A DNA stretch of 64,000 bases from Saccharopolyspora spinosa NRRL 18395 (GCF_000194155.1 NZ_GL877878.1:856974-920973), one strand, 5' to 3'; numbered from the stretch's first letter, positions 36,122 to 45,505 are shown. Translations and numbers: made by a program. Notes: generated by a model from the sequence alone, not told the origin.

Positions 36122-38221
36122 TCAGCCGACCTGTTGTTTGTCGGAGGTGGCCGCGCCGAGCTCGCGGGCCAGGTCTTCGACGACCTGCGTGGTGCGGTCG
36201 AGCCAGCGGATGCTGCGGTGCAGGGAAGTGGGGCCGTCGGTCAGCGATTCGGCGATGTCGTGCAGGGCGTCGGCCGTGTGGTGCGCCGAGGCCATCGCCG
36301 CTTCGAAGCTGACCTGGGCCTCGTCGGTCATCGACTCCACCGCGTCGGCCAGCGCCCAAAGCAGTTCGGAAAGCCGGTTGCGCGTGTCGTCGTCGACCAT
36401 GTCCACAGTGGCCGACAGCGCCACCGCCAGGTTGCGCACGTAGTAGGCGCAGCCGCTGAGCATCGCCACCGACCGCTGGACCTGGCTTCGCCGGGAGCGC
36501 AGCCGGTAGCTGGTCAGCGGCTTCGCGCTGTTGATCACCCGCTGCAGCCCGTCGTCGAGCTCCCGCATCGACTCCTGCAGCCCGTTGGCCGTGGCCTGCT
36601 CGCTGATCTCGGTGCCCGTGCCGCGCAGGAAGTCGCGCAGCGACAGCAGGAAGTCCTGGATGTTGTCGCGGACCAGGGTGCGGGTGCGGGTGGGCAGCAC
36701 GAACACCGCCGCCAGCACACCCGCCGCCGCGCCGACCGCCGTCTCCCACAGGCGCTCCTCCAGGACCGCCACGTCGAAGGTGCCGAGCATCCCGTAGAGC
36801 GCGCCGAGCAAGGTGGTGATGAAGAACGTCATCACCGCGTAGGAGTAGCCCGCGAAGTAGAAGCCGAGGAACACGCAGACCAGGATCATCGCGATCTCGG
36901 CCGGGGTGTTGCCAGCGATCTGCGCGGCGACCAGGATGCCCGTCACCACCCCGAGCATGGTGCCCGCGGTGCGCTGCCACGCCCGGACCAGTAGCTCGCC
37001 GCGGCTGTTGGTGCTGATGAACACTACGAACGCGGTGATCACCGCCCAGTACCACCGGTTCGGGGACACGAGCTGGCCGAACATGATCGCCAGCGCCGTC
37101 GCGCAGGTCACCTGGATCGCCATCCGCAGCTCCGGCCGCTGCAGCCCGGTCTCGCCTTCGCCGTCGGCCGATTCCGGTTCCTCGGCCGATTCCGGTGCTT
37201 CCTCGACCTGGCGCTCCCCGCCGAGTTCGCCGGTCGCGTCGGCCAGTTCCGCGAGCCTTGCGCCGAGCCGCCGCACCGCCATCGCGACCTCCACCGAACC
37301 CTGCTGCTCGATCCGCTCGGCGACCAGCCGGGTGGCGTCCCGGATTTCCTCCGGCTCGGCACGCAACACCGCGAGCAGCGCGCGGATCGCGTGCGGCACG
37401 GTGTCGCCGCCGCTGGGGTGGTCGACCAGTCGCATCAGCGGGGTGAGCAGGTTCTCGGCCGCGAGCTCGACGTCCAGGATGCGCTGCCGCAGCAGCTCGC
37501 GGCCGGCCTCGTCGAGGGTGTCAAGCTGGCCTACGGTGTTCTCCAGCATCAGCGAGGTCTCGTTGAGCCGGACCGAGCGGTTGTGCAGTTCACGGCGGCG
37601 CTGCGTCGAATCCGGGTGCTCGGCGACGTCGCGCACCGCGTGCAGCAGGCCGTGCACCTGGGCGAGCAGCGTGCGGCGGCCGCGTTCGAGCACGCCTTCG
37701 GGATCGTCGCGCAGCACCACGAACCGCATCACGAACGCGGACAGTGCCCCTGCGACTGCAGCCGCGATCAGCGCGGGCAGCTGCGGCAGCTGCGGGCCCA
37801 GGAACATCGCGAAGAAGTAGCCCATGAACGCGACCATGCCCAGCGGGAAGAACCGCGGGCCGAACCGCCGGATGTAGGTGGCCGCGAAGATCACCACCAG
37901 GAACAGCAGGCTGTGCAGCAGCGGCCACGGCGCGGTGAGGATCGACAGCAGCAGCGCGACCGCCGCGGGCAGCGGCATCAGCAGGTTGGTGATCTGCTGT
38001 TGTCGCCGGTCCGGGTCGTTGACGCCGAGCGAGGAGTTGATCGCCACCACCGCGCCGATCATCGCCAGCGGCAGCGGCTGCCCCCACCACGCGAGCAGCG
38101 GCAGCATGACCACGATCGCGAGCGCGACCGACAACGTCACCCGAGCTGCGGTGCGCAGTCGGCGCAGGGATGGGTCGGAAGCGAGGAAGCGGTTCCACCA
38201 CTCGCTCCACATGCGCCGCAC
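36122..38221 (-). CDS. FUSC-family membrane protein
   Basis: A 699-residue inner membrane protein with duplicated hydrophobic blocks: residues about 25-170 (six helices, starting AARVTLSVALAIVVMLPLLA) and about 365-510 (MAIQVTCATALAIMFGQLVS, NRWYWAVITAFVVFISTNSR). Long helical cytoplasmic parts follow each block. Fusaric-acid-resistance/AaeB-like proteins export aromatic acids; related proteins are only linked to envelope stress. The C-terminal helical region (residues 540-690) may form a coiled domain. It lies 171 bp downstream of the TetR-type gene on the same strand, so the regulator may control it. Confidence 0.8.
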   Translation of the reverse strand: MRRMWSEWWNRFLASDPSLRRLRTAARVTLSVALAIVVMLPLLAWWGQPLPLAMIGAVVAINSSLGVNDPDRRQQQITNLLMPLPAAVALLLSILTAPWPLLHSLLFLVVIFAATYIRRFGPRFFPLGMVAFMGYFFAMFLGPQLPQLPALIAAAVAGALSAFVMRFVVLRDDPEGVLERGRRTLLAQVHGLLHAVRDVAEHPDSTQRRRELHNRSVRLNETSLMLENTVGQLDTLDEAGRELLRQRILDVELAAENLLTPLMRLVDHPSGGDTVPHAIRALLAVLRAEPEEIRDATRLVAERIEQQGSVEVAMAVRRLGARLAELADATGELGGERQVEEAPESAEEPESADGEGETGLQRPELRMAIQVTCATALAIMFGQLVSPNRWYWAVITAFVVFISTNSRGELLVRAWQRTAGTMLGVVTGILVAAQIAGNTPAEIAMILVCVFLGFYFAGYSYAVMTFFITTLLGALYGMLGTFDVAVLEERLWETAVGAAAGVLAAVFVLPTRTRTLVRDNIQDFLLSLRDFLRGTGTEISEQATANGLQESMRELDDGLQRVINSAKPLTSYRLRSRRSQVQRSVAMLSGCAYYVRNLAVALSATVDMVDDDTRNRLSELLWALADAVESMTDEAQVSFEAAMASAHHTADALHDIAESLTDGPTSLHRSIRWLDRTTQVVEDLARELGAATSDKQQVG

Positions 38222-38392
38222 CGATCCTTAGCCCTCGTCTCCGAACTCAATTCTGCACGGCGATACGAGCAGCGGAACCTCGGACGCCGCCTGAACTCCG
38301 GGAAGTCCGAGCGGCCGTGCTCACGGGACGACCTCTGAGAAACCCGCGGCGGTGGGAGCTGGAGCGCCGATTCGAGGGCACCGACCCGGCCC

Positions 38393-38983
38393 TCAGCCGC
38401 CGCGGTGGCGGCGGACGCTCTCCTCGACAAGGTCCAGCACCGAGCCGAGGTGCGCGGCAGGCAGGCCCATCGCCAGGTGCGACAGGAGACCTTCCAGTAC
38501 CAGCTCCAGGTAGGCGGTCAGCACGTCCACGTCGACGTCGTCCCGGAGGTTCCCGGCGTCGCGCTGCCACTTCAGGCGGGCGCGGGTGGCCGCGGTCAAC
38601 TGCTCGGAGCGCTGTGCCCAGCGCGCCCGGAACTCCTCGTCGGTGCGCAGCCGGCGGGACACCTCCAGGCGGGCGCCGAGCCAGTCCACGCCGGGGGCGT
38701 CGCCGCCGTCGGCGGGATCGTCGAGTAGGTTGCGCATCACCTGCACCAACCCCTGCTCGGCGACCACGTCGGCCATCCGGGTCGCGTCGTCCTCGGCCAG
38801 CGCGAGGAACAACGATTCCTTGTCCTTGAAGTGGTGGAAGATCGCGCCGCGGGACAGTCCGGTCGCTTCTTCCAGCCGTCGTACGGTGGCGCCTTCGTAG
38901 CCGAAGCGTGCGAAGCACGACCGGGAGCCGTCGAGGATCTGACGGCGCCGGGCGTCGAGGTGGTCTTGGCTGACCCGAGGCAT
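38393..38983 (-). CDS. TetR-family regulator, AcnR-like
   Basis: A 196-residue TetR protein. The N-terminal MPRVSQDHLDARRRQILDGS and GYEGATVRRLEEATGLSRGA then IFHHFKDKESLF helix-turn-helix are remarkably like mycobacterial Rv1474c/corynebacterial AcnR, the aconitase repressor. The C-terminal DVDVDVLTAYLELVLEGLLS continues that likeness. Normally the gene lies beside acn; here its neighbours are FUSC and egtA. It may bind citrate/Mg2+ as AcnR does, but control of FUSC is as likely. ATG 38983 starts the conserved region; the in-frame upstream part (to 39088) looks noncoding and holds a palindrome. Confidence 0.8.
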   Translation of the reverse strand: MPRVSQDHLDARRRQILDGSRSCFARFGYEGATVRRLEEATGLSRGAIFHHFKDKESLFLALAEDDATRMADVVAEQGLVQVMRNLLDDPADGGDAPGVDWLGARLEVSRRLRTDEEFRARWAQRSEQLTAATRARLKWQRDAGNLRDDVDVDVLTAYLELVLEGLLSHLAMGLPAAHLGSVLDLVEESVRRHRGG

Positions 38984-39021
38984 GGTCTGATCGTCCCAGG
39001 TCCGGCCGCCACATTGCAATC

Positions 39022-39031
39022 CGTACGTACG
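39022..39031. promoter_or_regulatory. Palindrome, candidate TetR operator
   Basis: CGTACGTACG is a perfect 10-bp palindrome 38 bp upstream of the TetR start codon, in AATCCGTACGTACGTTTTG context. GTAC-containing arms are frequent in TetR operators (the AcnR site also contains GTAC blocks). It likely mediates autoregulation. Confidence 0.45.
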
Positions 39032-39252
39032 TTTTGCTGCGCTGTCCCACCCCCTGGTGGGACCTTCCGAATCGTATGGTCGCCACACCCAGCGGAGTCG
39101 TTACTCGTGCGCCGGTCGCGATTCGGGAAAAGGGGGGCGGGGAAACGACATTTCCCGTTCTCGTAGCAGTTGTCGGGATCAAGAACAAGGGTCGCGGACG
39201 TCAGAGGGGAGCGGTAGCGTCGGTAACCGGCAAATTACAGGAGGTGATCACA

Positions 39253-40482
39253 TTGCCCGTTTCGACCGATCCTGCAGCCGCTGACTTCCCGTCCTCCCGG
39301 GTCCGTACCCGGGCCGAGGCGGAGGCCTACGTGGCGTCGGTGTGCTTCAAGCACGGCCCACCGCGACTGCTCGGCGTCGAACTCGAATGGACCGTGCACC
39401 ACTCCGACGACCCGACCCGAACGCTCGACCCGGCGACGCTGATCGCCGCGCTCGGCCCGCACGCCCCGCGCTCCCTGGTCCCCGACAGCCCGCGGCGGAA
39501 GTTGCCCAACGGCTCCGTGCTCACCGTCGAACCCGGTGGCCAGGTCGAGGTCTCCAGCCTTCCCACCACGTCCATGCGGTCGCTGTTCGAAGTCGTCGCA
39601 GCCGACGCCGAATACGTCGAGCGCCGGTTGCGCGCCGCCGGGTTGGTACTCGGCGACCAGGGCACCGACCCGTGGCGGTACCCGAACCGGATCCTGCAGG
39701 TCCCGCGTTACGCCGCGATGGAAACCGCCTTCGATCGCATCGGCCTGGACGGCCGGTTGATGATGTGCAGCACCGCTGGGGTGCAGGTCTGCCTCGACGC
39801 CGGCGAACCAGACCGGGTGGCCGCTCGCTGGGCTGCGCTGCACGCGCTGGGGCCGGTGATGATGGCGATGTTCGCGAACTCGCCAATGCTGTTCGGCGAA
39901 CGCACCGGTTGGGTATCCACCCGCACCCGCGCGCTGCTGCGCACCGATCCGCCGCGCACCCGGCCCGGCCCGATCACAGTCGACCCGGCCGCCGGCTGGG
40001 CCAAGCGGGTGCTCGACACCGCGATCGTGTGCCAGCGCCGCGACAACGGCGACTGGACGGCGCCCAGCGGCGTCAGCTTCGCCGAGTGGATCCACGGCGC
40101 GCTGCCGGATCGGCCCACCCGCGACGATCTCGACTACCACCTGTCCACGGTGTTCCCACCGGTGCGGCCGCGCGGCTACTTCGAGGTTCGCTACCTCGAT
40201 GCGCAGCCCGGCCAGGACTGGATGCTGCCCGCCGGGGCGCTGATCGCGCTGTTCCGCGAGGAATCCACGGTGGACAAGGTGCTCTCGGTGGCGTCACCGG
40301 CGGTCGGCCGCTGGGTGCACGCCGCACGGCACGGCCTGCGGGACCGGGCGTTGGCGCGCACCGCCCGCGATGTCTTCGGCCTGGCGTGCCGGCACTTGCA
40401 GGATCTGGACAGCCCGCCGGGACTGCCCGACCGGCTGGCGGATTTCGTGGCGAAGCGGCTCGCTGCAGCCGACGAACGCTGA
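39253..40482 (+). CDS. egtA: Glutamate-cysteine ligase EgtA (ergothioneine pathway)
   Basis: A GCS2-like ligase of 409 residues making gamma-glutamylcysteine, the thiol donor used by EgtB. Motifs are LLGVELEWTVHHSDD (ATP/Mg glutamates), LPNGSVLTVEPGGQVEVSSLP and GYFEVRYLDAQPGQDW, with a final helical AVGRWVHAARHGL. The TTG at 39253 is the best start, because AGGAGGT lies 7 bp before it; GTG 39244 is inside that ribosome binding site. It is the first gene of egtABCD and is 17 bp before egtB. Most of the energy cost and cysteine input of the pathway enters at this step. Confidence 0.9.
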   Translation: MPVSTDPAAADFPSSRVRTRAEAEAYVASVCFKHGPPRLLGVELEWTVHHSDDPTRTLDPATLIAALGPHAPRSLVPDSPRRKLPNGSVLTVEPGGQVEVSSLPTTSMRSLFEVVAADAEYVERRLRAAGLVLGDQGTDPWRYPNRILQVPRYAAMETAFDRIGLDGRLMMCSTAGVQVCLDAGEPDRVAARWAALHALGPVMMAMFANSPMLFGERTGWVSTRTRALLRTDPPRTRPGPITVDPAAGWAKRVLDTAIVCQRRDNGDWTAPSGVSFAEWIHGALPDRPTRDDLDYHLSTVFPPVRPRGYFEVRYLDAQPGQDWMLPAGALIALFREESTVDKVLSVASPAVGRWVHAARHGLRDRALARTARDVFGLACRHLQDLDSPPGLPDRLADFVAKRLAAADER

Positions 40483-40499
40483 AGAACCGGAGGTGACCG

Positions 40500-41837
40500 G
40501 TGGGAAGCACGCAAGATCTGGCCGATCTGGGGATATCGAACTTGCGCTCGCACGTGGCCGCCGAACTGGCGCGCACCCGCGAGCGCAGCGCGGTGCTGAC
40601 CGACGCCGTCGACGACGAGGACCTCGTTAAACAGCATTCGCCGTTGATGTCGCCGCTGGTCTGGGACCTGGCGCACATCGGCAGCCAGGAGGAGTTGTGG
40701 CTGGTGCGCGATGTCGGCGGCGCACCGGCGATCCGCCCGGACATCGACAACCTCTACGACGCCTTCCAGCACACCCGCGCCGACCGCCCGCAACTGCCGC
40801 TGCTGGGGCCGGCCGAGGCGCGCGACTACGTCGGGACGGTGCGTACGAAGGTCTTCGACCTGATCGACCGAGTTCCACTCGGGGGGCGGCGGCTGGTCGA
40901 GCACGCCTTCGCATTCGGCATGATCGTGCAGCACGAGCAGCAGCACGATGAAACGATGCTGGCCACCCACCAGTTGCGGGACGGGCCACCGGCCCTCACC
41001 GCGGAACCGCCGCCGCCCGGTGCCGCAGCGCTCCCGGCCGAGGTGTTCGTGCCCGGCGGGCCGTTCACGATGGGCACTTCGGCGGAACCCTGGGCACTGG
41101 ACAACGAGCGACCGGCGCACCAAGTGCACGTCGACGACTTCTACCTCGACAGCACGCCGGTCACCAACGGCGCGTACTTGGCTTTCATCGACGCCGGTGG
41201 GTACGACGATCCGCGCTGGTGGAGCGACGCGGGCTGGGCGTACCGGCAACGCGCCGAGCTGCGGGCGCCGCGGTTCTGGCGCCTCGACGGCGACCGGTGG
41301 CTGCGGCGCAGGTTCGGCCACGTCGAACCGGTACCGCCGGACGAGCCGGTGGTGCACGTCAGCTTCCACGAAGCCGCGGCGTACGCGGCGTGGGCGGGCA
41401 AGCGGCTGCCCACCGAATCCGAGTGGGAGAAGGCCGCGCGCTTCGATCCCGCCAGTGGCCGGTCCCGCCGGTACCCGTGGGGCGACGACGATCCGCGGCC
41501 CGAACACGCCAACCTCGGCCAACGGCACCTGCAACCGGCACCCGCCGGGGCGTATCCGGACGGGGCCGCGCCGTGCGGCGCGCGGCAGCTCATCGGCGAC
41601 GTGTGGGAGTGGACGGCGACGGATTTCCTGCCATATCCAGGCTTTTCGGCCTTCCCGTACCGCGAGTACTCCGAGGTGTTCTTCGGGGCCGACTACAAGG
41701 TGCTGCGCGGCGGTTCCTTCGGCACCGACGCCACCGCGTGCCGCGGCACCTTCCGGAACTGGGACTACCCGATCCGGCGGCAGGTCTTCGCCGGATTCCG
41801 GTGCGCCCGGACACCACGACGCGGGGAGCGCGACTGA
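40500..41837 (+). CDS. egtB: Iron(II)-dependent sulfoxide synthase EgtB
   Basis: A 445-residue fusion of an N-terminal DinB domain and a C-terminal FGE-sulfatase domain. It joins hercynine and gamma-glutamylcysteine with O2 to give the sulfoxide. The 3-His iron site is visible: one His in WDLAHIGSQEE near residue 60, and the HxxxH pair in VQHEQQHDETML near 145. The FGE domain has PGGPFTMGTS, NGAYLAFIDAGGYDDP, RLPTESEWEKAARF and RGGSFGTDATACRGTFRN. The sequence follows the actinobacterial EgtB type that prefers gamma-Glu-Cys. GTG 40500 follows GGAGGTGACC. Confidence 0.93.
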   Translation: MGSTQDLADLGISNLRSHVAAELARTRERSAVLTDAVDDEDLVKQHSPLMSPLVWDLAHIGSQEELWLVRDVGGAPAIRPDIDNLYDAFQHTRADRPQLPLLGPAEARDYVGTVRTKVFDLIDRVPLGGRRLVEHAFAFGMIVQHEQQHDETMLATHQLRDGPPALTAEPPPPGAAALPAEVFVPGGPFTMGTSAEPWALDNERPAHQVHVDDFYLDSTPVTNGAYLAFIDAGGYDDPRWWSDAGWAYRQRAELRAPRFWRLDGDRWLRRRFGHVEPVPPDEPVVHVSFHEAAAYAAWAGKRLPTESEWEKAARFDPASGRSRRYPWGDDDPRPEHANLGQRHLQPAPAGAYPDGAAPCGARQLIGDVWEWTATDFLPYPGFSAFPYREYSEVFFGADYKVLRGGSFGTDATACRGTFRNWDYPIRRQVFAGFRCARTPRRGERD

Positions 41838-41840
41838 CCG

Positions 41841-42593
41841 ATGTGCCGACACCTGGGGTATCTGGGGCCAGCTGTGTCGCTGGCGGAACTGCTGCTCGAA
41901 CCGGACCATTCGCTGCTGGAGCAGGCGTGGGCGCCCGACGACATGCGCGGCGGCGGCACGGTCAACGCCGACGGCTTCGGCGTCGGCTGGTACCGGCCGG
42001 ACGGCTCCACCGCCAGCTACCGCGCCGCGGTTCCGATGTGGGTCGACGGATCCTTCCGGCAGGTCGCCGCGGACGTGCGCAGCGGCGCGGTTGTCGCGGC
42101 GGTCCGCTCGGCGACCGTCGGGATGCCAGTGGTGCCTGGCGCGTGCGCCCCGTTCACCGACGACACCTGGCTGTTCAGCCACAACGGCCGGGTCACCGGC
42201 TGGCCCGATTCGCTGGCGAAACTGGCCGCCCGAGTGGAAGTCGTGGATCTGCTGACTCTGGATGCGTCGACCGACTCGGCGCTGTTGTGGGCGTTGCTGC
42301 GGCAGCGGTTGGTCGAGGGGGCGGAGCCGGACCAGGCGGTGCAGGAGCTTGTCGGCGAGGTCGTCGCCACCGCGCCGGATTCGCGGCTGAACCTGCTGCT
42401 CTCCGACGGTACCCGGCTCATTGCCACCACCTGGACGCATTCTTTGTGGGTGCGCCGCACCGAGACGGCGGTGGCGGTGGCCTCCGAGCCGTTCGGCGCG
42501 GACACCGGCTGGATGGAGGTCCCGGACCGGTGCCTGCTCGTCGCGGACACCGAGAACGTGCAGGTGTCGTCGTTGTCGGAAGGAGAGCGATGA
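41841..42593 (+). CDS. egtC: Gamma-glutamyl hydrolase EgtC (class II glutamine amidotransferase fold)
   Basis: A 250-residue Ntn hydrolase that removes the glutamyl group from gamma-glutamyl-hercynylcysteine sulfoxide. Processing leaves Cys2 as nucleophile (MCRHLGYLGPAVSLAELL). Other motifs are NADGFGVGWY near residue 40, LFSHNGRVTGW (oxyanion loop Asn-Gly) and TDSALLWALLRQ. It starts 3 bp after egtB and overlaps egtD by 4 bases. Confidence 0.93.
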   Translation: MCRHLGYLGPAVSLAELLLEPDHSLLEQAWAPDDMRGGGTVNADGFGVGWYRPDGSTASYRAAVPMWVDGSFRQVAADVRSGAVVAAVRSATVGMPVVPGACAPFTDDTWLFSHNGRVTGWPDSLAKLAARVEVVDLLTLDASTDSALLWALLRQRLVEGAEPDQAVQELVGEVVATAPDSRLNLLLSDGTRLIATTWTHSLWVRRTETAVAVASEPFGADTGWMEVPDRCLLVADTENVQVSSLSEGER

Positions 42594-43561
42594 GCGAGCC
42601 GGAACTGGTAGTCCGATTCACCGAGGAAGACGCGGCCCGCGAACTGCGCACCGAGGTCCGCGTGGGCTTGACTGACAGCCCGAAGTGGTTGTCGCCCAAG
42701 TGGTTCTACGACGCCGTCGGCAGCGACCTCTTCGATCAGATCACGGTCCTGCCGGAGTACTACCAGACCCGGGCCGAGCAGCAGATCCTCCAGCAGCGCG
42801 CCCTGGAGGTCGCCGAGATCACCGGCGCGGCCACCCTGGTCGAGCTCGGGTCCGGTTCGTCGGAGAAGACCCGGCTGCTGCTGGACGCGTTGCGCAAGAA
42901 CGAAACCCTGGAGCGGTTCGTGCCGCTGGACGTCTCGGGCTCCGCGCTGCGCGCCGCGGTGGAGTCCATCGCGCTGGACTACCCGGAACTCCACGTGCGC
43001 GGCGTCGTCGACGACTTCACCAGCGGTCTCTCCGCGTTGAACGCGGGCGCCAAGCGGCTGGTCGCGTTCCTCGGCGGCACGATCGGGAACCTGCTCCCCG
43101 CCGAGCGCGCCCGGTTCTTCGCCGCCGTGCGCGCGGCGCTGCGGCCGGGGGAGTGGCTGCTGCTGGGCACCGACCTGGTGAAGGACCCCGACCGGCTGGT
43201 CCGTGCCTACGACGACGCGCGGGGCGTGACCGCGGAGTTCAACCGCAACGTGCTGCGGGTCCTCAACCGGGAACTCGGCGCCGACTTCGAGCCCGAGAAC
43301 TTCCGGCACGTGGCGTTGTGGAACGCCGAGCATGAGTGGATCGAGATGCGGCTGCGGGCGCAGCGGCCGATGCGGGTCGGGCTGCCGGAACTGGGGTTGA
43401 CGGCGGATTTCGCCGAGGGCGAGGAGATCCGCACCGAGGTCTCGGCGAAGTTCCGGCACGATCGCGTCCGCGACGAGCTCGCGGTGGCAGGCTTCGAGCT
43501 GCACCGCTGGTGGCTGGACGACGCGGCGGATTTCGCGCTCTCCCTGGCCGCTGCGCGGTAG
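42590..43561 (+). CDS. egtD: Histidine N-alpha-methyltransferase EgtD
   Basis: A 323-residue SAM-dependent enzyme that trimethylates histidine to hercynine. WLSPKWFYDAVGSDLFDQIT is the family start, EYYQTRAEQQIL follows, LVELGSGSSEKTRLLLDAL is the SAM motif I, and VAFLGGTIGNLLPAER motif III. The C-terminal half carries NRELGADF and EIRTEVSAKF of the histidine-binding domain. ATG 42590 overlaps the egtC stop (ATGA) and follows GGAAGGAGAG. No egtE (C-S lyase) follows, so the last step must be encoded elsewhere. Confidence 0.95.
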   Translation: MSEPELVVRFTEEDAARELRTEVRVGLTDSPKWLSPKWFYDAVGSDLFDQITVLPEYYQTRAEQQILQQRALEVAEITGAATLVELGSGSSEKTRLLLDALRKNETLERFVPLDVSGSALRAAVESIALDYPELHVRGVVDDFTSGLSALNAGAKRLVAFLGGTIGNLLPAERARFFAAVRAALRPGEWLLLGTDLVKDPDRLVRAYDDARGVTAEFNRNVLRVLNRELGADFEPENFRHVALWNAEHEWIEMRLRAQRPMRVGLPELGLTADFAEGEEIRTEVSAKFRHDRVRDELAVAGFELHRWWLDDAADFALSLAAAR

Positions 43562-43681
43562 GGCCGATCGGTGAATCCGCCGGTGATCACCCCACCAGCG
43601 GGTGATCAGGGTGGCGCGTGCTGCCGGGCGCACGACTATTGCGGCGTAGTGTCCGTTTTTTCCGAAGAAGGGACGATTTCG

Positions 43682-44020
43682 ATGCGGCTACGCGCAATTG
43701 TCACCGCGGCTCTCGGTACGGCCGGTCTGCTGCTCACGCTGCCCGGTTCCGCGCTCGCGGCGCAGGGCGAGTTCATCTACTCGTTCGACCGGTCCGGCGC
43801 GGTCCAGCGGGATGGGCTCTTCGATCCGGCCGGGCGGTTCTGCCACCGGCTCGACCTGCCCAACCGGTTCGTCCCGGCCTACCGGGTGCAGAACCGGACC
43901 GACGCCACGGCGGTCGTCTACCTGGACGACAGCTGCGCCACGGACGTGTTCTACGTGCTGCGGCCCGGCGAGAGCGCCCCGGCTGGGGTCAAGGTGCGAT
44001 CGGTGACGTTCTCGCGCTGA
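43682..44020 (+). CDS. Small secreted protein (112 aa), unknown function
   Basis: The first 28 residues are a clear signal peptide: basic MRLR start, LGTAGLLLTLPGS core, and ALAAQG cleavage region. The mature part of about 84 residues has two cysteines (RFCHRL and DDSCATD), which could form one disulphide, and the pattern FVPAYRVQNRTDATAVVYLD, which suggests a small beta-sandwich. I recognise no family. ATG 43682 follows GAAGAAGGG. It is 120 bp from egtD and probably separately transcribed. Confidence 0.65.
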   Translation: MRLRAIVTAALGTAGLLLTLPGSALAAQGEFIYSFDRSGAVQRDGLFDPAGRFCHRLDLPNRFVPAYRVQNRTDATAVVYLDDSCATDVFYVLRPGESAPAGVKVRSVTFSR

Positions 44021-44074
44021 TCTGCTTCGACGAACCGCACCTGTCCGGTCTCCGGGCAGGTGCGGTTCGTGTTG

Positions 44075-44308
44075 TCATGGCGAACCTGGGAGCGTGCTCG
44101 CGGTGCCGCCGGGGTAGCTGAGGCAGCCCACGCACGGCATGCCGGCAAGTTTCGTGGACACCTCGGCGACGGTCGCGGGTATCTCCAGGCCGCAGAACGT
44201 CAGCCAGTGCTCCGGGAGGCCGCTCTCAGGGGCGGTCGAGAGGTGCGCTTGGCGGCGGGATTCGCCTACCACCCCGAACGCGAAGCGCACCACCACTGTG
44301 CCGTTCAT
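44075..44308 (-). CDS. Small cysteine-containing hypothetical protein (77 aa)
   Basis: ATG 44308 begins NGTVVVRFAFGVVGESRRQA. Three cysteines lie at LTFCGLEIP and MPCVGC (a CxxC pair), a possible small metal site. Such short FCG...PCxxC proteins are typical of actinomycete genomes, but I cannot name the family. The start overlaps the stop of the upstream minus-strand frame (44305) by ATGA, supporting a two-gene unit. Confidence 0.5.
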   Translation of the reverse strand: MNGTVVVRFAFGVVGESRRQAHLSTAPESGLPEHWLTFCGLEIPATVAEVSTKLAGMPCVGCLSYPGGTASTLPGSP

Positions 44309-44682
44309 GAGGCGCTCCCGTCGAGTCGTCCGGCCACGGGAACGACATCCCCGCGCGGAGTGTCGATCGGTCCGCCATCGCGCTGGCGTTGCTGGTGTTC
44401 GGCAGTTTGCCGGTGGTCCTTGGATCGGAACATCTTCCCCACCTCCGCGAACGGGACTGGCGCACGGGCGACACGTGACGTGCGGTGGGCGGGCATGACC
44501 CATTCAGCCCAACGATCTCCTGGGAAGATGATCGACCCTTCACCTGAACTGGGGGTGAACCGGGTCGGCGCGCACGCACCGTCATCAGGGAGCCGACGGT
44601 CCGTTGTGCGAAGCAAGTGATTGCGCGAGAAATCAACTGGCGTTGCGTTCTTCTCCGCGGTGATCTCGCCGAAGCCGGCCAC
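44305..44682 (-). CDS. Hypothetical protein overlapping the cysteine-containing gene
   Basis: An open frame of up to 125 codons from GTG 44682. The stretch IIFPGDRWAEWVMPAHRTSR in the middle looks protein-like, while the ends are less so, and the true start could be one of several internal codons. The ATGA overlap with the following gene is the main support. No family recognised. Confidence 0.35.
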   Translation of the reverse strand: MAGFGEITAEKNATPVDFSRNHLLRTTDRRLPDDGACAPTRFTPSSGEGSIIFPGDRWAEWVMPAHRTSRVARAPVPFAEVGKMFRSKDHRQTAEHQQRQRDGGPIDTPRGDVVPVAGRLDGSAS

Positions 44683-44869
44683 GCACCGACAGCCACTGGG
44701 GGGAGGTGCCGTTGGTGCGCGGCCAGCGGCCTCAGGCTACACCCGCCACCACGGCACCTTTCTCGGGATGAGCGTGGTGGCCGCGAGTGTTTTGGTTGGT
44801 GCAGTTGCTTCGCAACGCAGGCATGCGGTTCAGTCCTGGCGAACTAACTTCGGGGGCTCGGAACCGGGC

Positions 44870-45505
44870 TGTGTGCGCCGCTTTGGTTCGTGCCCAACGC
44901 CATCGCCTGCGGCACCACCGTGGTGCTCAAGCCCAGCGAGCAGGATCCGTCGGCGGCGAACTCATCGCGCAGTTGTGGCAGGAGGCGGGGCTGCCCGACG
45001 GCCTGTTCAACGTGGTGCACGGCGACAAGGTCGCGGTCGACGCGCTGCTGGCGCACCCGACGGTGCGGGCCGTGTCGTTCGGCGGCTCCACGCCGGTGGC
45101 GCGGTACGTCTACGAGACCGGCACTGGCAACGGCAAGCGGGTGCAGGCGCTCGGCGGGGAGAAGAACCACATGGTGGTGCTGCCGGACGCCGACCTCGAC
45201 CTGGCCGCCGACGCCGCGGTGTCCGCCGGGTTCGGCTCGGCAGGGGAGCGGTGCATGGCCATCTCCGCGGTCGTCGCCGTCGACCCGGTCGGCGACGAGC
45301 TCGTCGCCAAGATCGCCGAGCGGATGGCCAAGCTCAGCGTCGGTGACGGTCGGCGCAACTGCGACATGGGCCCGCTGGTCACCGCCGCCCACCGGGACCG
45401 CGTGACGTCCTTTGTGGACGCTGCGGTCGAGGCGGGCGCCGAGTTGGTGGTGGACGGGCGCGCGACCACACGTCGCTGCGGCCCTTCATCGCCCTGCCCA
45501 CCGAG
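44870..45505 (+). pseudogene. Aldehyde dehydrogenase (methylmalonate-semialdehyde type) remnant
   Basis: The remnant begins with PLWFVPNAIACGTTVVLKPS, shifts frame near 44955, and continues with IAQLWQEAGLPDGLFNVVHG, GSTPVARYVYETG, ALGGEKNHMVVLPDADLD and FGSAGERCMAISAV, where the cysteine in GERCMA is the nucleophile. These are MmsA-type features. It ends near VDGR (about 45475), with the C-terminal third absent. About 150 N-terminal residues are also missing. The gene is dead. The sequence from 44683 to 44869 shows nothing else. Confidence 0.85.

Noticed and set aside
40191-42440. 749-codon open frame antisense to the egt operon
   Set aside because: It has no domain and no ribosome binding site, and it spans the intergenic gaps of a clear plus-strand operon.
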